Shown here: piece by piece, positions 1 through 10,692 of the stretch
Numbering within the stretch: the first letter of the stretch is position 1
Layout: each line of letters starts with the position of its first letter
Source: Hirudo medicinalis
Lineage: Eukaryota; Annelida; Clitellata; Hirudinida; Hirudinidae
Reading direction: 5' to 3'
NCBI GenBank assembly: GCA_011800805.1
Contig: MPNW01001067.1
Coordinates: 31,914-66,816 of the forward strand
DNA: 34,903 nucleotides
Program-made: the position numbers and the translations under genes
Notes under the pieces: generated by a model
Database searches by the model: none
Seen by the model: the letters and a program-made list of their open reading frames with translations, nothing else
What the model was told of the DNA's origin: nothing

Positions 1-197
1 TTTGTTACCAACGAACAGCATATGCTTTGGGCATGCGATGGCATGGAATACCTTCACTTTCAGGTTGTGAGGGTGTGGTAGATGTTGACGGAGAGGAAAT
101 TGATTTTATTCTTAGATCATATATTCGTTTGACCTCATGAGATAAACTACCACCATTGTTTTAAAATTTATTGATTCCAATCCTAATCAATATTAGC

Positions 198-572
198 GTC
201 TTTCCCATAAAATAAGACCGGGCCTTATACTAATTTTGACTTTGAAAGACGCGGTAGTGCTTATTTTCAAGGGATTTATTTTCTTAATTTTTCATGTATA
301 ACAATCTGTGCCAGCACATTTATTCATTTATGGTACGAAGTTATGTTAAAGGAAGCAAGTACCTCCCATGCACCCGCTTCGATATTACAAATACTCACTT
401 TAATTATAATTTATAATACTGGTATTATATTAAATTAATATTTTATAATTCAGTACAAGTAAAATGCCTACTGACGATCTTAACTAAGGCTTATCTTCGG
501 ACTAAGGCTTATTAAGATCTCGTTGAAAAGTCATGGTAGGGCTTAGGGTTGGTCTTATTTTCGGGGATACAC
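198..572. mobile_element. MITE-like non-autonomous DNA element with degenerate terminal inverted repeats
   Basis: The left edge (about 198-219) contains AAAATAAGACC, and the right edge (about 551-572) reads as its inverted partner, GGTCTTATTTTCGGGG. Read inward on opposite strands, the two ends agree over roughly 20 bases with a few mismatches. Sub-terminal copies of GGCTTAT/TCTTCGG-like sequence occur near 255-275 and 487-510. The interior has no reading frame. I recall a widespread animal repeat ending in CCCCGAAAATAAGACC-type sequence, but the superfamily cannot be assigned here. No convincing target-site duplication is visible, so the ends are approximate. Confidence 0.5.
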
Positions 573-826
573 ATTATGTTATGAAAATGTACAAACTTTT
601 GAATGTTGAACGATAATGAGTGCTTTGTTGAATCCTTATTTTCGGGCTTCATTGCATTTCATTGTGTAATTCCGATTTATTTTTATTTTTGCACTTGGGT
701 TTGCTTCATGTAATTTATGACAACATTATTATATTGTGTTTCCAATATTCGGTATTTCGTTTATTTGTTGTCTCTTGGCCTAATATCAGATTAATATTCT
801 CGACAGTTCGATGCTATTTCGATGGC

Positions 827-945
827 GTGCAGGTTGGCCGAATGGGTTGCGTTCCTGCGTGCGGCGGTGATAGCTGTTTCGTGTTAGCAACTCAGCCTGC
901 ACCGCCAGGGAGCCCCCTCGGGTATGGGCGCTATGTAACTGGTAG
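827..945 (+). mobile_element. tRNA-derived SINE, copy 1 (diverged)
   Basis: The tRNA-like head starts GTGCAGG and contains an A-box-like TGGCCGAATGGGTT. It closes with CCTGCAC, complementary to the first seven bases like an acceptor stem. The B-box region (GTGTTAGCAACTCAGCC) has decayed compared with GTTCGAAACCC in copies 2 and 3. The tail carries GGCGCTATGTAACTGG, matching the GCGCTATRTAAATG motif of the other copies. This is the most diverged of three copies and the only one on this strand. Confidence 0.6.
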
Positions 946-2392
946 ATCGATTAAAAAGTGCTTTCACATATACTTACCTGTTAGTAAGGCACTCAAAAGA
1001 TCGACTAATTCGAGTTAAATATCAGACGAGTCAACAAATCATTAGACAGGTTCTGAATAGTATTTTGCAAATTTGCTTTGTATCTAAATTCATCTAATTC
1101 TTGTGATCATTTACAGCATGTTAATCATTGACAATTTGTCCAATATGAATATGATGAAGAATAATCTAATTATTTATTCATTGATTTTAGTTGAATTTTT
1201 ATTGTCATTTTCAAAGTGCGTCAATAAAAATTGTAATAACAATTGTCTATCACCAGACATTTTGTTAAGTATACAAATATAAAATACACAAAAATAAAAT
1301 ATTTCAAAAGAAGCAATCAATGGATATTTGGTAGATATTTAGTAAAAATTTTGTCGTTTCTTAGAAGGTTTGCAATGTCGTGAGCCTCTAAGGCCAATAT
1401 ATCCGACGAAAACAATACTCTTTGCTGCTCTCCAAATCGATCCATGGTGCATCCAAGCGAAGATAAACAGAGTTGTTGTCAAGGGAAACCAAACATCAAG
1501 CTATTTCGACGGAATCCTTAAATAAATTAGAATTTTCCACTCAAATATTCCACAAGAACCACTTACTTCTGCAACCATTAGGAGATTGTGGCCTATAAAA
1601 TAATGACTCTGAACAATTTGCAAAATAAAGTGATTTATTATAATTTAAATGGTAGAACATATTTGATTGCATTTGTAGAACTTCCTTAATTGTTACAATA
1701 TTTACTGTAACGTTTTATTATTATTGCTATTGTTATTTTTGAATCATTCCACATTTCATATCTGAGACAATACAGGTTGTCACCAAAAATATTTAATGCT
1801 GTTGTAATGTATTGAATTTCAGGTAAGGACGATGTGCGACGTTTGTCTTGGTAACTATGGCGATGATGATGATGATGATGATGATGATTTTTGATTTTTA
1901 TTTTCATTCGAAAAAGGATTGTCACTCACAAATGAAACGCTGCATTATGATTTTGATTTCAACTCTTGTTGTAATTGTTGTAATTTGTTGTAATTGTTAT
2001 AATTGTTAGCGATTATATTTGGTTACATTATTAGCAAAATGTATGACGTCAATAAATACTGGTGTTATGCTATAATTCCTCCTTGCTAACGTATTCTTCT
2101 TCTGATCAATATTTTTTTATCAGTTTTATTTTTTTTATTGATTACTGAATCCCAACTGCGGATAATTTACATTCGCCTTTAAAAACATTTGTTATATGCA
2201 TATGTTCCTACAAAACCATTCAATCGATGTGCGTAATAACAAGCCAGTAAATATCAAGATAGATTCACAGAATTTTTCAAGTAAAATTAAATAATTATGT
2301 TTTCATGGAAAACTATTTTTCTTTAATATATATGCCCCTTATTTCTCAAATCCTTGCCTCAATTCTATCATCATCTTATTTTAGATTCTCAC
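946..2392. other. Gene-free AT-rich stretch
   Basis: I see no exon with coding character or splice signals here. A (GAT)n microsatellite lies at about 1860-1888, and a TGTTGTAATT-type repeat lies around 1965-2005. A full TGACGTCA palindrome occurs at 2044-2051. His-rich minus-strand translations near 1860 come only from the GAT repeat. Confidence 0.6.
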
Positions 2393-2571
2393 CTCAACTT
2401 CAAAGAACTTTCCGCCTCCATCGCAAAATCCTGTAATCACCTGTAATCTGGCCAATTCGGAATAATCGCCAGCTTCTTTCCGTCGATACAACTTCTGCCC
2501 TTGCACGTAATCTCTCTCGTCTGGATTATTGCAAGTTCTTTCTCTACGATACATGACTCTTTGATCCATTC
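2393..2571 (-). CDS. Candidate internal exon, possible fragment of a thrombospondin type 1-like module
   Basis: On the minus strand an acceptor (TTTTGAACGTGTTGCAAG, with AG at 2573-2572) is followed by 179 open bases. A near-consensus donor, GAG|GTGAGA, lies at 2393/2392. With two bases completing a split codon, the exon encodes 59 residues beginning MDQRVMYRRERTCNNP. The stretch G-x-x-Q-R-V-x-Y-R-R-E-R-T-C-N-N-P resembles the middle of TSP1 repeats (CG.G...R.R.C..P). However, the usual WSxWS half would have to be on another exon and the following cysteine spacing is poor. The composition is richer in charged codons and GC than its surroundings. No partner exon was found, so this could be an orphan or decayed exon. 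The splice signals are seen directly; the family is a guess. Confidence 0.4.
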
Positions 2572-2638
2572 CTTGCAACACGTTCAAAATAAACTTACTA
2601 AACTTGCTTACTAAACAAATCATGTTTTAGGTGTTTAT

Positions 2639-2967
2639 CTATTTATTTATTTATTTAGTGCACATGTACATTAAGGGTACATTAATAAGGATAATTCAGG
2701 TGACATGTAATGCGTCCGCTTTGCTTGCTGGGTATAAGCAGGAGCTTGGCAATTTAAAATAGTAATCTATAGTACAAAACAGAAAGTGCGTGTATATGTC
2801 TGTCTGTCCCAAGAACTCCTCCCAAACGGTAATCGGTAGCGACTTGAAATTTGCACACGTCATTGTCTGTGCCATTCTCAGGTCAACTGTGCTACTTTCA
2901 ACTTTTAACCTTCAGGTTATCCAACTTTCACCTTTTCCCAAATCGCATACCAGCTTTAAACTCGAGA
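2639..2967. repeat. Probable diverged interspersed repeat ending in a short (TTTA)n run
   Basis: The segment opens with TTTATTTATTTATTTA next to GTGCACATGTACATTAAGGG, which read on the minus strand looks like a retroposon 3' end with a TAAATAAA tail. Inside it is TGTCTGTCTGTCCC followed by AACTCCTCCCAAACGG, a style of sequence I associate with interspersed repeats in invertebrates. There are no coding features. The boundary with the SINE that follows is uncertain. Confidence 0.3.
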
Positions 2968-3115
2968 GGTAATGAAAGCGAGTAGCATTGTGCTCCCGCG
3001 TGATGTCCGCGATGGCGGGTTCGACTCCCACCGCGGGAGCACCGTCCTTATAACCCAGTTCTTTGAAGGCAAGTGTTTGGCGTTATTTGAAGGACGTAAA
3101 TAGTAACGATAATGA
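2968..3115 (+). mobile_element. tRNA-like SINE of a second family
   Basis: GGCGGGTTCGACTCCC (about 3014-3029) is a good pol III B box / T-arm sequence. It is followed by an acceptor-like end, CGCGGGAGCACC. An 11-base perfect inverted repeat, GTGCTCCCGCG (2990-3000) with CGCGGGAGCAC (3032-3042), could form a strong hairpin. The downstream tail (AAGGCAAGTGTTTGGCG, then GTAAATAGTAACGATAATGATGAAT) resembles body and tail sequences of tRNA-derived SINEs. The 5' part with the A box is degraded, so a functional tRNA gene is unlikely. Confidence 0.5.
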
Positions 3116-4018
3116 TGAATAAAATTGATCATGTTTGAATATGTAACTGGCGAAGCCGGTCTATAAAAGCTAATGTATTATAATCATGACTTTTTTCCAT
3201 TTCTAAATTGACGTACAACTTGGTTGCTTGTAAGTGTCCACACTGGTGGCGGTGTTCTCAAAATTTGAAAATTTTGGGGGTTAATAAATCCCTGGTTTAG
3301 GGTCCGTGGTCGCCGGGTGTAAGATTCTGAAATTTGGGAACTTGTACCTCAATACAGCTGTGTGATCACTGAAGACAAAATATGACTAACAATGCGGAAT
3401 GTTAATGTTGCTGCCGACTTGAGTGGGGTCCTCGATAGCTGGCATCGACTGGTGTTGTGGAGGAAAACTACACACCTCCATAAGTTTCAAACATTCCTAC
3501 TGTAAAATATTAAGTATAAGAAGAAGTATGTAACTTTATTTCATGAGGACAGGCCTCTTCAACGAAATTTGAACTTGATGAACTTATTTTGATTGATGGC
3601 TTTAAGGTTTTTAATTTGTATTTTTTAAGGAAGGCATAATTCATCGTAGATCGGATTTTTCTGTTTCTACAGAAACTAATAAAATAATCTATTTGATTTC
3701 CTTCATAATCAGGTGCTTACGAAATGAGGTTCTCTTGTTTAACGGACTTTCTCAAAGTTAATGAGAAATAAATTTTGGCTTCTCAGGGATTGAGTCATAT
3801 TAACAAGTCAGATTCAATCATTAATTCCTAATGTATTACTCACGTGCGTATTAAATATTAGTCATTAATGCTCGGCTTTGTTACTTGGCCAACTTTGTTG
3901 TAATAAAGTGTTTGCAAAGTACACTGTTCTGGATATTGAAATAAACGACGGGGCTTAATATAATTATTTATATTATTTTTTCATTATTTTTTGCTGCGGT
4001 TACAACAATATTATGTCC
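3116..4018. other. Gene-free stretch
   Basis: No exon-like open frame or RNA gene is seen. It is AT-rich unique-looking sequence, with a local less AT-rich patch near 3240-3330. Confidence 0.5.
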
Positions 4019-4075
4019 AGTACTAACAGTACTAACAGTACTAACAGTACTAGCAATACTAACAGTACTAACAGT
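4019..4075 (+). repeat. 9-bp tandem repeat (AGTACTAAC)n
   Basis: About six copies of AGTACTAAC occur with one variant copy (AGTACTAGCAAT). Because the unit is a multiple of three it reads as a Ser-Thr-Asn repeat in one frame, but no surrounding exon supports translation. Confidence 0.85.
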
Positions 4076-4309
4076 CCTAAAGGCCCGATTTTGATGAACC
4101 TTTCACATAATCGTTTAAGAGCACAGAAGTTTGGCTGGCTGTTTACTCTCAAAGGAATTTCAGCATACGTTCTCGGTCCCAGAGTGAAGTTTGTTGAACT
4201 GGATTTTATTTAACAGGTTTATAATTACGGTTAATTAATGGGTTTACAATTACAACAAATTGACATGTTTGTAATTGCAACTAATTAACATGTTTATAAA
4301 TGTAAATGT

Positions 4310-4483
4310 ACTTCATTTACATAGCGCCGTATGCATAGCGTCAGAAGCGCTTCTTGTCAACCATTTATATAGCGCTCCTTCCCAAGGGCGCTTGCGGCAG
4401 TGCAGGCTGGGTTTCGAACACCACACATTACGACTGTTGCCATTTCCGCCGCATGCAGGAACGTAACCCATTCGGCCAACCTG
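4310..4483 (-). mobile_element. tRNA-derived SINE, copy 2 (minus strand)
   Basis: On the minus strand the head reads CAGGTTGGCCGAATGGGTTA (A box). It continues through a tRNA-sized middle to GTGTTCGAAACCCAGCCTGC (B box and acceptor side). The unrelated body contains CCCTTGGGAAGGAGCGC, then AGCGCTATATAAATGG. A second related motif, GGCGCTATGTAAATG, lies close to the 3' end. Copy 3 matches it closely along the whole length. The acceptor-type pairing and A/B box spacing indicate descent from a serine/leucine-type tRNA, but the exact parent cannot be fixed. Confidence 0.75.
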
Positions 4484-7362
4484 TTTATGATTATAAAGCC
4501 GTTGCCAAAATGAGCAGGCTCGTGTAACGAGCGCGACATAACATTAATTAGACAAAGTGCTTAAATCGCAAAAATAAAAAAAAAAGAACAAAAAAAAGAT
4601 CCAGCACAGGTGCGAGGTATGCCCAAAGTAGAAGATGAACGATAATTGGGCAAAACCACCTGACCTGTCTCTCGAATTTTTAAACATTAAATGACAATCT
4701 GCGTAATAGACGTGCTTTGAGCTCAACGTGAGGGTGAATGATCGATTTAGAATAATAAGATGTTAAAACAGCTTGCAGGAGAGCAGGATCGATGTTACCA
4801 GATGTAAAAAAAACAACAACAAACTCTTACACGTAATATTGCAGTGTTTCTGAGTTAGCATCTCACCGATAAAAAGGGGATTCGAAAATAATCTTTATTT
4901 AGTTTTGGAAAAGACTTTAAATAATTGGATAAATATACTTAAATTTTACTTCTTGTCTTACCTCCTCAAGAACTGTTCTTGCTAGTTGCTTTACTCTAAG
5001 TTGTGTTAGTTAGCCCTTCGGAATTTCATAATCGAGTGCGATTCTAGATGGAATTAGACTAATTACGATTCACTCAATGAAAATTAAAATGATTGAAAAT
5101 AAAGTTACACACAAAAATATATAATTAAAAACTCCACTCCAAATCTGACCTGGAAAGTGCCGTTAGGAGAGCCTGGAAAGAACTGGATTGAAACTTCTTA
5201 AAAACCTTAACAAAATCAATGGATAACAGTTATTATGTTTGAAGTTATTGAAAATAAATTAAATATTATTAATACATTTTTTCATGTTATACATGAGTTT
5301 TAGATTTATTTAGGTTTTTGAATGCTTTAAATATTGACGAAATAACAAAGTTGCTACTTAACAGTTAATAAATTATTATTATTAGTATTATTATTATACT
5401 ATATTAAGTTATTATATATTTTTTGTATATTATTTGTTACGTTATTATATTATGTGATTTTTATAATTTAATAACTAAAGCAGTTAAAACTAAAAAATAA
5501 TTGATGGGAAGTAGTTTTAAATAATTAATTGTATATTACAGATTATTAATCTAATTATTAACTAAAGTAAAAGTCTTTAATTAAAAATAGTTTTTATTTA
5601 TTAGTTGTAAATTTTGAATTTGGTAATATTAATAACCTAAAATTATTGAAGATTCACGATTTCTTTGGGTGCTATTCTATTACCTCGACGTATGTTTTGC
5701 TTCATTATTATTCAATGAATTTGTACTTAGAACCTCGCTTTGTCAAATTTTTAATGAGCTTGTTACCAATATTCAAATACCTTAGTGACATCTAAATTTC
5801 AAAATTCTCTAGTCACACCTACCTCGTATACGTGATGACCTTTATCTCTGGAAGAGTTTTGAAAAAATGTCAGTTCCACAGAGATTAATAGCTAAGTAGA
5901 AAGTTGAAGGACTGCTAAAAAAAAAGAAGCATTGCCAAACTTCTGTAAGAGAATCGAGTTCATTTTTTGTGAATTTTAATGATAAATTGAAAACAATTAA
6001 ATATGACTTCCAAGAATTATAAATTTTTAATCCAAACAATTAAGTAAAATATTTGAACATCTGCTACACTCTGTCGAGAATGTTTTGATCGATAAATAAT
6101 CTAATAAAAAAAGTGAACATTTTTTCGAGGGCAGCTCTTCACGTTGATTGACTGCCGATGTCGAATGTTGAACGAAAAATCGATTGAAGAAAATATCTTT
6201 TAATTTCTGAGTAAATCTCAATTTGTGTTTTTCTTTCATTGGTAATATTAATAACCTAAATTAATAACCTAAATTAATAACCTTCATTTAATTTAATTTA
6301 ATTACAATATTTAAATTATTATTCGGGGACACCGCCTTGAAACACCATAATGTTTCTAACAGAACCACTCTCCCCGGATTGATCATCATCAAACAATTAA
6401 TCTAGAAACTATTACATAATATTTGAGTGTTTACTTAAAGTGGTTGCTTCAAAGTCCTGTACATCCTACAGAATTCCTTCACAAGTTTCACAGAGAATTG
6501 TATCTTCGATAAAAATTTAGGACCTGTTTTTACCTGTCTAATGAAATTTATTATTTAACCACCTGTAACATCTGCTTGTACCTGCAAGTGAGCAACTTCA
6601 ATTTAAGTGGATTTGCATCTCCAAAGAGAGTCATATTGCAAACAGAAAAAATCAATCTAAGAGGAGCCCAGGTTGATGGGCCTTTGCAGATTACCTGAAT
6701 TCTTAATTTGTCTTAACTTGAAAACATGTGCTGGAGGCTAGTGTCCATATAATGGCGATGATGAATTTCCAAAGTCTACCAGAGAAGTTGGTTGGGCACA
6801 ATCCCTACGACTCACAAGAAACATTTTTCTATTTAAGTCTTCTAGAAACCGATCACAACAAGCACAACAAGCAGGCTTTTAAATTGGTGTCCACTCGCAA
6901 CGCAGATGATCAAGATGGCGTTTGCACAAGTTGTCAAAATATCTGCTAGGAAACCAGCAATGATAGCAGTAGCCAGAAATGGGTTTCGTCAACTACGTGT
7001 AAAGCCCAGCTTCAGCGGTATTTATGGATCACTGAACTGCGTTCCAATCATTGAGATCAATCACATCGAGTCCATCACCCTTGGTTACGATATTCTGCCA
7101 TGTTCAATTTTAGTGAGTTCGGATTTTAGGGAGGCGACCAGGGATTTCCATGATTCAGGAAATAGTTGATATTTAAAGTTAAGTTGTGTAACAAAAAAAG
7201 TAAATAAATTCATAAGTTATGCGGATTCATTTAAACTGAAGCTGCAAAATGTAATTGCTCATTTAGAAAGAGGCTATTAATCATTTGAGAGATGCTACGA
7301 GTAACTCCAAAGATGACATTAATAATATTGGTGAGATGCTACTCACAACTCACAATTCACTC
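4484..7362. other. Long very AT-rich gene-free stretch
   Basis: I see no supportable gene. 5220-5640 is extremely AT-rich with ATT/TTA runs. A 22-bp sequence containing GGTAATATTAATAACC occurs at 5620-5641 and again at 6239-6260, where a piece of it is further repeated in tandem. Between 6728 and 7169 two overlapping plus-strand frames of 73 and 87 codons are open and slightly less AT-rich, but neither shows a recognisable domain or clear splice sites. Confidence 0.5.
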
Positions 7363-7518
7363 TTCATTTATGTAGCGCCATACGCTTAGCGTCAGAGGCG
7401 CTTCTTGTTAACCATTCATATAGCGCTCCTTCCCAAGGGCGCTTGTGACTGTGCAGGCTGGGTTTCGAACACTACAAATTACAAATGTTGCCATTACCTC
7501 CATTCAGCCAACCTGCAC
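7363..7518 (-). mobile_element. tRNA-derived SINE, copy 3 (minus strand)
   Basis: This has the same organisation as copy 2. On the minus strand it reads GTGCAGGTTGGCTGAATGG, then GTGTTCGAAACCCAGCCTGC with a following CAC that pairs with the start. The body has CCCTTGGGAAGGAGCGC and AGCGCTATATGAATGG, and the 3' motif is GGCGCTACATAAATGAAG. Compared with copy 2 the A box region has a short deletion and several transitions. Both this copy and copy 2 keep an intact B box. Confidence 0.75.
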
Positions 7519-8013
7519 GCCTGCAATTTATGACATTTGTGTCATCTTTATATTTTATTGATCGCAAGATCATATTCTGCATTCCCCACATTATTTTTTG
7601 AGAAGACGATTTCATTACTTTCTTCTGAAGCCGAAATAATAAAAAATTGCTTCAAACTCCATTCCATATCAGCCACCATTACCCACTTATCAACAACATT
7701 ACCCGCTTATCAACAACATTATCCACTTATCAATATCATTATCCATGTATCAGTAGTTCATTTCTCTCCAGTCATTAAATTAAGACGCAGAACTTTCCTC
7801 CTCCTTTCTTATCATTTCAAAATGAGAGCCAAGTTTTCCATTATTTCTTTGTTTGTGGGTCAATTTAAAATGTCACTTGGGAAATTCATCGAAAGCATAT
7901 TTTTGGCCAACAGTGGTCATGGAAAGTTATTTATGTGGGTTCTATTAGTAATTTTAAGGTTAATAATCTGATCACCGATGTTCTGATCACTGATAAGTGT
8001 TTTTGCTTCTCAG

Positions 8014-8225
8014 GAACTTTTAACTCGAATGACATGTGTCACTTGATTGACACGGTTGTGCACGATGTAAGGAGATCACATTGTCCCTTTGAATGTTCAA
8101 TAAGTGCTAGAAATTACTTTAGTGACCCCGACAACTGCACACAAGAATCTCACGGAGACCTCTTCAGTTGCTGTCGAACCAGTATTTACAATTTCATTAA
8201 AACTTTCGAATGTTTGTTTCAGTGA
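8014..8225 (+). CDS. Possible cysteine-rich exon (unrecognised)
   Basis: A very good acceptor (GTGTTTTTGCTTCTCAG, ending at 8013) precedes an open frame of 70 codons ending in TGA at 8223-8225. The peptide starts (G)TFNSNDMCHL and has seven cysteines, including a CPFEC motif, a CCRT doublet and a final ECLFQ. This density suggests a secreted or extracellular module. The exon would need one base from an upstream exon. A G|GTCATGG donor at about 7916 is in the correct phase, after a frame starting MRAKFSIISLF (7822), but that peptide is a poor signal sequence. The family is unknown, and it may be a chance open frame in AT-rich DNA. Confidence 0.22.
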
Positions 8226-8869
8226 ATATTAAGTTAATTTTGTTGTTTGTAAAAAAAATCACTAGAAGGGAGTATACAAAGACAAAGAATATTTGGAGAA
8301 GATGGAAAACAAAATGTAAGAAGTCACAACAACTGACAATCAACTTATTGGAAATGTCAGGCCTGAAGTCACATTCAAATGTGGTTGCCACCACGAACCA
8401 CAGAACTCCAAAAAGTTGGTTTTGAAGAGCGAGCTTCCGTTACTCGTTACACATTTACAAAACAAGTTGTTTTCTACAAACGAAAAAGTTGAAGTCTGTT
8501 TTGTCATCTGGCGAACAAAATCGTAGAAAGATTCGATGTGAGTTTGGCAACGCATTGTCTTTTTGGAAATAGGTTTACCACGCAGACATTAATCTACTTC
8601 AACCAATATAAATTAATGTTACCTTAAATGATGACATTTTCATTTTACGCAGACGTTGAAATAACTCCATTGATTCGCTAGAGGGAGCATCAGTTGTTGT
8701 TATTCCAGGCGGGAATGGATGTTATTAATTATTATAATTAATTGTAAAATTTAAATATACGTTATTTTTATTTTAAAAGTAAAAAAATAGAACAACATCC
8801 GAATATTTTTTCAATTTATTTAATAATTCTTCTTCTTCATCTTACTATAATTATTATTAATATTACTAT

Positions 8870-8935
8870 TGTTCTTCTTCTTCTTCTTCTTCTTCTTATT
8901 ATTATTATTATTATCATCATCATCACCATTATCAT
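8870..8935 (+). repeat. Compound microsatellite (TTC)n(TTA)n(TCA)n
   Basis: TTC repeats run into TTA repeats and then ATC/TCA repeats without interruption, with further decayed TCT/TTC copies nearby. Confidence 0.9.
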
Positions 8936-10254
8936 TGCCATCATCTTCTTCATCATAAGTAACACCAGTTATGTTGGTAGTAGTAATAAATTATCATGTC
9001 ACAAGAACAACTTGTTCAACTGTCATGAATGAGCAAATTGAAGACAAATGAAGACAACTTATGCGGAAGACACGACCGGTGAAAAAAGAGTGAAAGAGAG
9101 ATTGAAAATCAGGAAAAGGACGAAAAGGGGGAGACAGTGAGGAGGGAAGAGAGGGTCACCCACGGAGATAATAACTGAGTTGTCATCCGGTCCATTGTAA
9201 GGAGACAGCCGGCAAATTATACATTCGTCCTTCAAGGTTTATCCTCTGTGTTTGTTTATCTTTCCAGCCGTTTATACACATGCACACATGCACACATGCG
9301 CACAGGCATAATAATGTTCGACTAAGTAAACATATTTGTTCTTTCTTAAAATCTTATTTTTATAACTGTATGTTAAGGTGTGTTGCGATATTTACAAAAC
9401 AGATTGGATGGATGTGCTGTATTCCTCTAGGGATGTGTGAAGATGTTTGGATGGATTAGTGTGTTTAAAAGAATTTTATTGCTACAGTAAGAAATGTATT
9501 GTTGTAAAGATTTCTAAATTTATAAAATATAATAAATTTATTGATCGTAAAAATTATCCGTTTTTGCAGAATCTGTCAGCGCATTTTGAATATAAACAGT
9601 TGAATTGTCATCACATACTGAAGTGTACGTGAAGTAACCCTTAAGGGATGTGTTCCTAATGACCTAATAATAGAATTAATATGCAAATTAATGATGTCAT
9701 ATCAGTCCTAAACGTCATTGGATGAACTTAAAAATACGTCACTCAAATGAAGTCACTTGAATGACCTTAAAGGTTAACTAAAGGCCAACTTGTAGTTAAT
9801 GATAATAAGCAGATGATGATGATGATAACGATGTTGTTGATGATAACGATATTGAGATGCAATTAGCAGTGATGGAAAGGCTTGTTTGTATCTCCATGGT
9901 AACACGTGTTGCTGTTGTTGTTGTTGGAGCACGTGATGTATTATGTAAATTTCGAAACAACCTGACAGTCTTCTACCCCGAGGCAAGGCGTGTGCTAATT
10001 AATTTCTTGACTAAATCGTTGATAAAAATCAATTTCCTGAATATTCATCAGTCTGGATTTTACAAACGACTCTCAAGCGTCTAAAAATAGTCGGACTGGA
10101 TGGAAGTTTAAAATAAACGCAGGGGAAAGTTTGCCGATTCTATTCTTAGATTCGCGATCGACGAAGCGTGGCAAATGAGGAGGAGGAGGAAGAACTCGAC
10201 TTTGTAATTATTTTGAGGTCAATTTCAGCCAATCTTTGGAGGTTACCGACGTAA
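8936..10254. other. Gene-free stretch
   Basis: A purine-rich plus-strand tract (GAAAAAGAGTGAAAGAGAG and similar) occupies about 9085-9160. Alternating CA/TG-rich CACATGCACACATGCACACA-like sequence lies near 9275-9305. A GAT/GTTGTT microsatellite patch is at about 9810-9930. No exon is supported. Confidence 0.5.
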
Positions 10255-10650
10255 CTGGAGTGATGATAACGATGACGACGACGATGATGATGATGACGAT
10301 GACGACGACGATGATGGTGATGATGATGCTGCTGCTGATGATTATGACGACGACGATGATTATGGAACACATATCGGTTCAATAAGTTCCTTGTTGCTGA
10401 AGATTAAATATTAATGTATTGATGAAAGAATAGAATTTAAAGAAGTTAAGTCTCATCGTCATCGTCATCGTCATTGTCATCATCATCACCATCACCATCA
10501 TCATCATCATCATCGTCGTCGTCGTCAAAACCAAATGTGGACCAGCATTTTACAATCAACATTCTCATAGGTATCACAATCATCAATCGTCGTCATCATC
10601 ATCATCATCAACATCATCGTCATAGACATCGAAATCTCAGTCATCGTAGT
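10255..10650 (+). repeat. GAY/CAT-type trinucleotide repeat cluster
   Basis: (GAT/GAC)n covers about 10258-10360. (CAT/CGT)n covers about 10452-10530 and 10588-10650. The two blocks are inverse in strand sense and give His-, Arg- or Ser-rich translations in several frames, none of which has exon boundaries. Confidence 0.85.
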
Positions 10651-10665
10651 CATTGTTGTCCTTAG

Positions 10666-10692
10666 CTCCGCCCCATAAGAGGTGGGCGTGGC
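10666..10692. promoter_or_regulatory. GC-box/KLF-like motif pair upstream of Dlx
   Basis: CTCCGCCCC and GGTGGGCGTGGC lie within 27 bases of each other in an otherwise AT-rich region, about 1.4 kb upstream of the proposed Dlx start codon. Such sequences are classical Sp/KLF binding motifs. No TATA box or initiator could be placed, so promoter function is inference only. Confidence 0.3.

Noticed and set aside
662..1018. 118-codon plus-strand frame
   Set aside because: Its second half is the SINE copy at 827-945 and its first half is AT-rich; no exon features.
2990..3042. Functional tRNA gene
   Set aside because: The B box is good, but the A-box/D-arm half is degraded and the inverted repeat is placed wrongly for a cloverleaf, so a SINE is more likely.
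6728..7169. Two overlapping plus-strand frames of 73 and 87 codons
   Set aside because: Mildly protein-like, but no recognisable domain, no convincing splice sites, and they lie just before a SINE. Mentioned only in the stretch description.
10146..10665. His-, Arg- and Ser-rich frames
   Set aside because: Shadows of GAY/CAT trinucleotide tracts.
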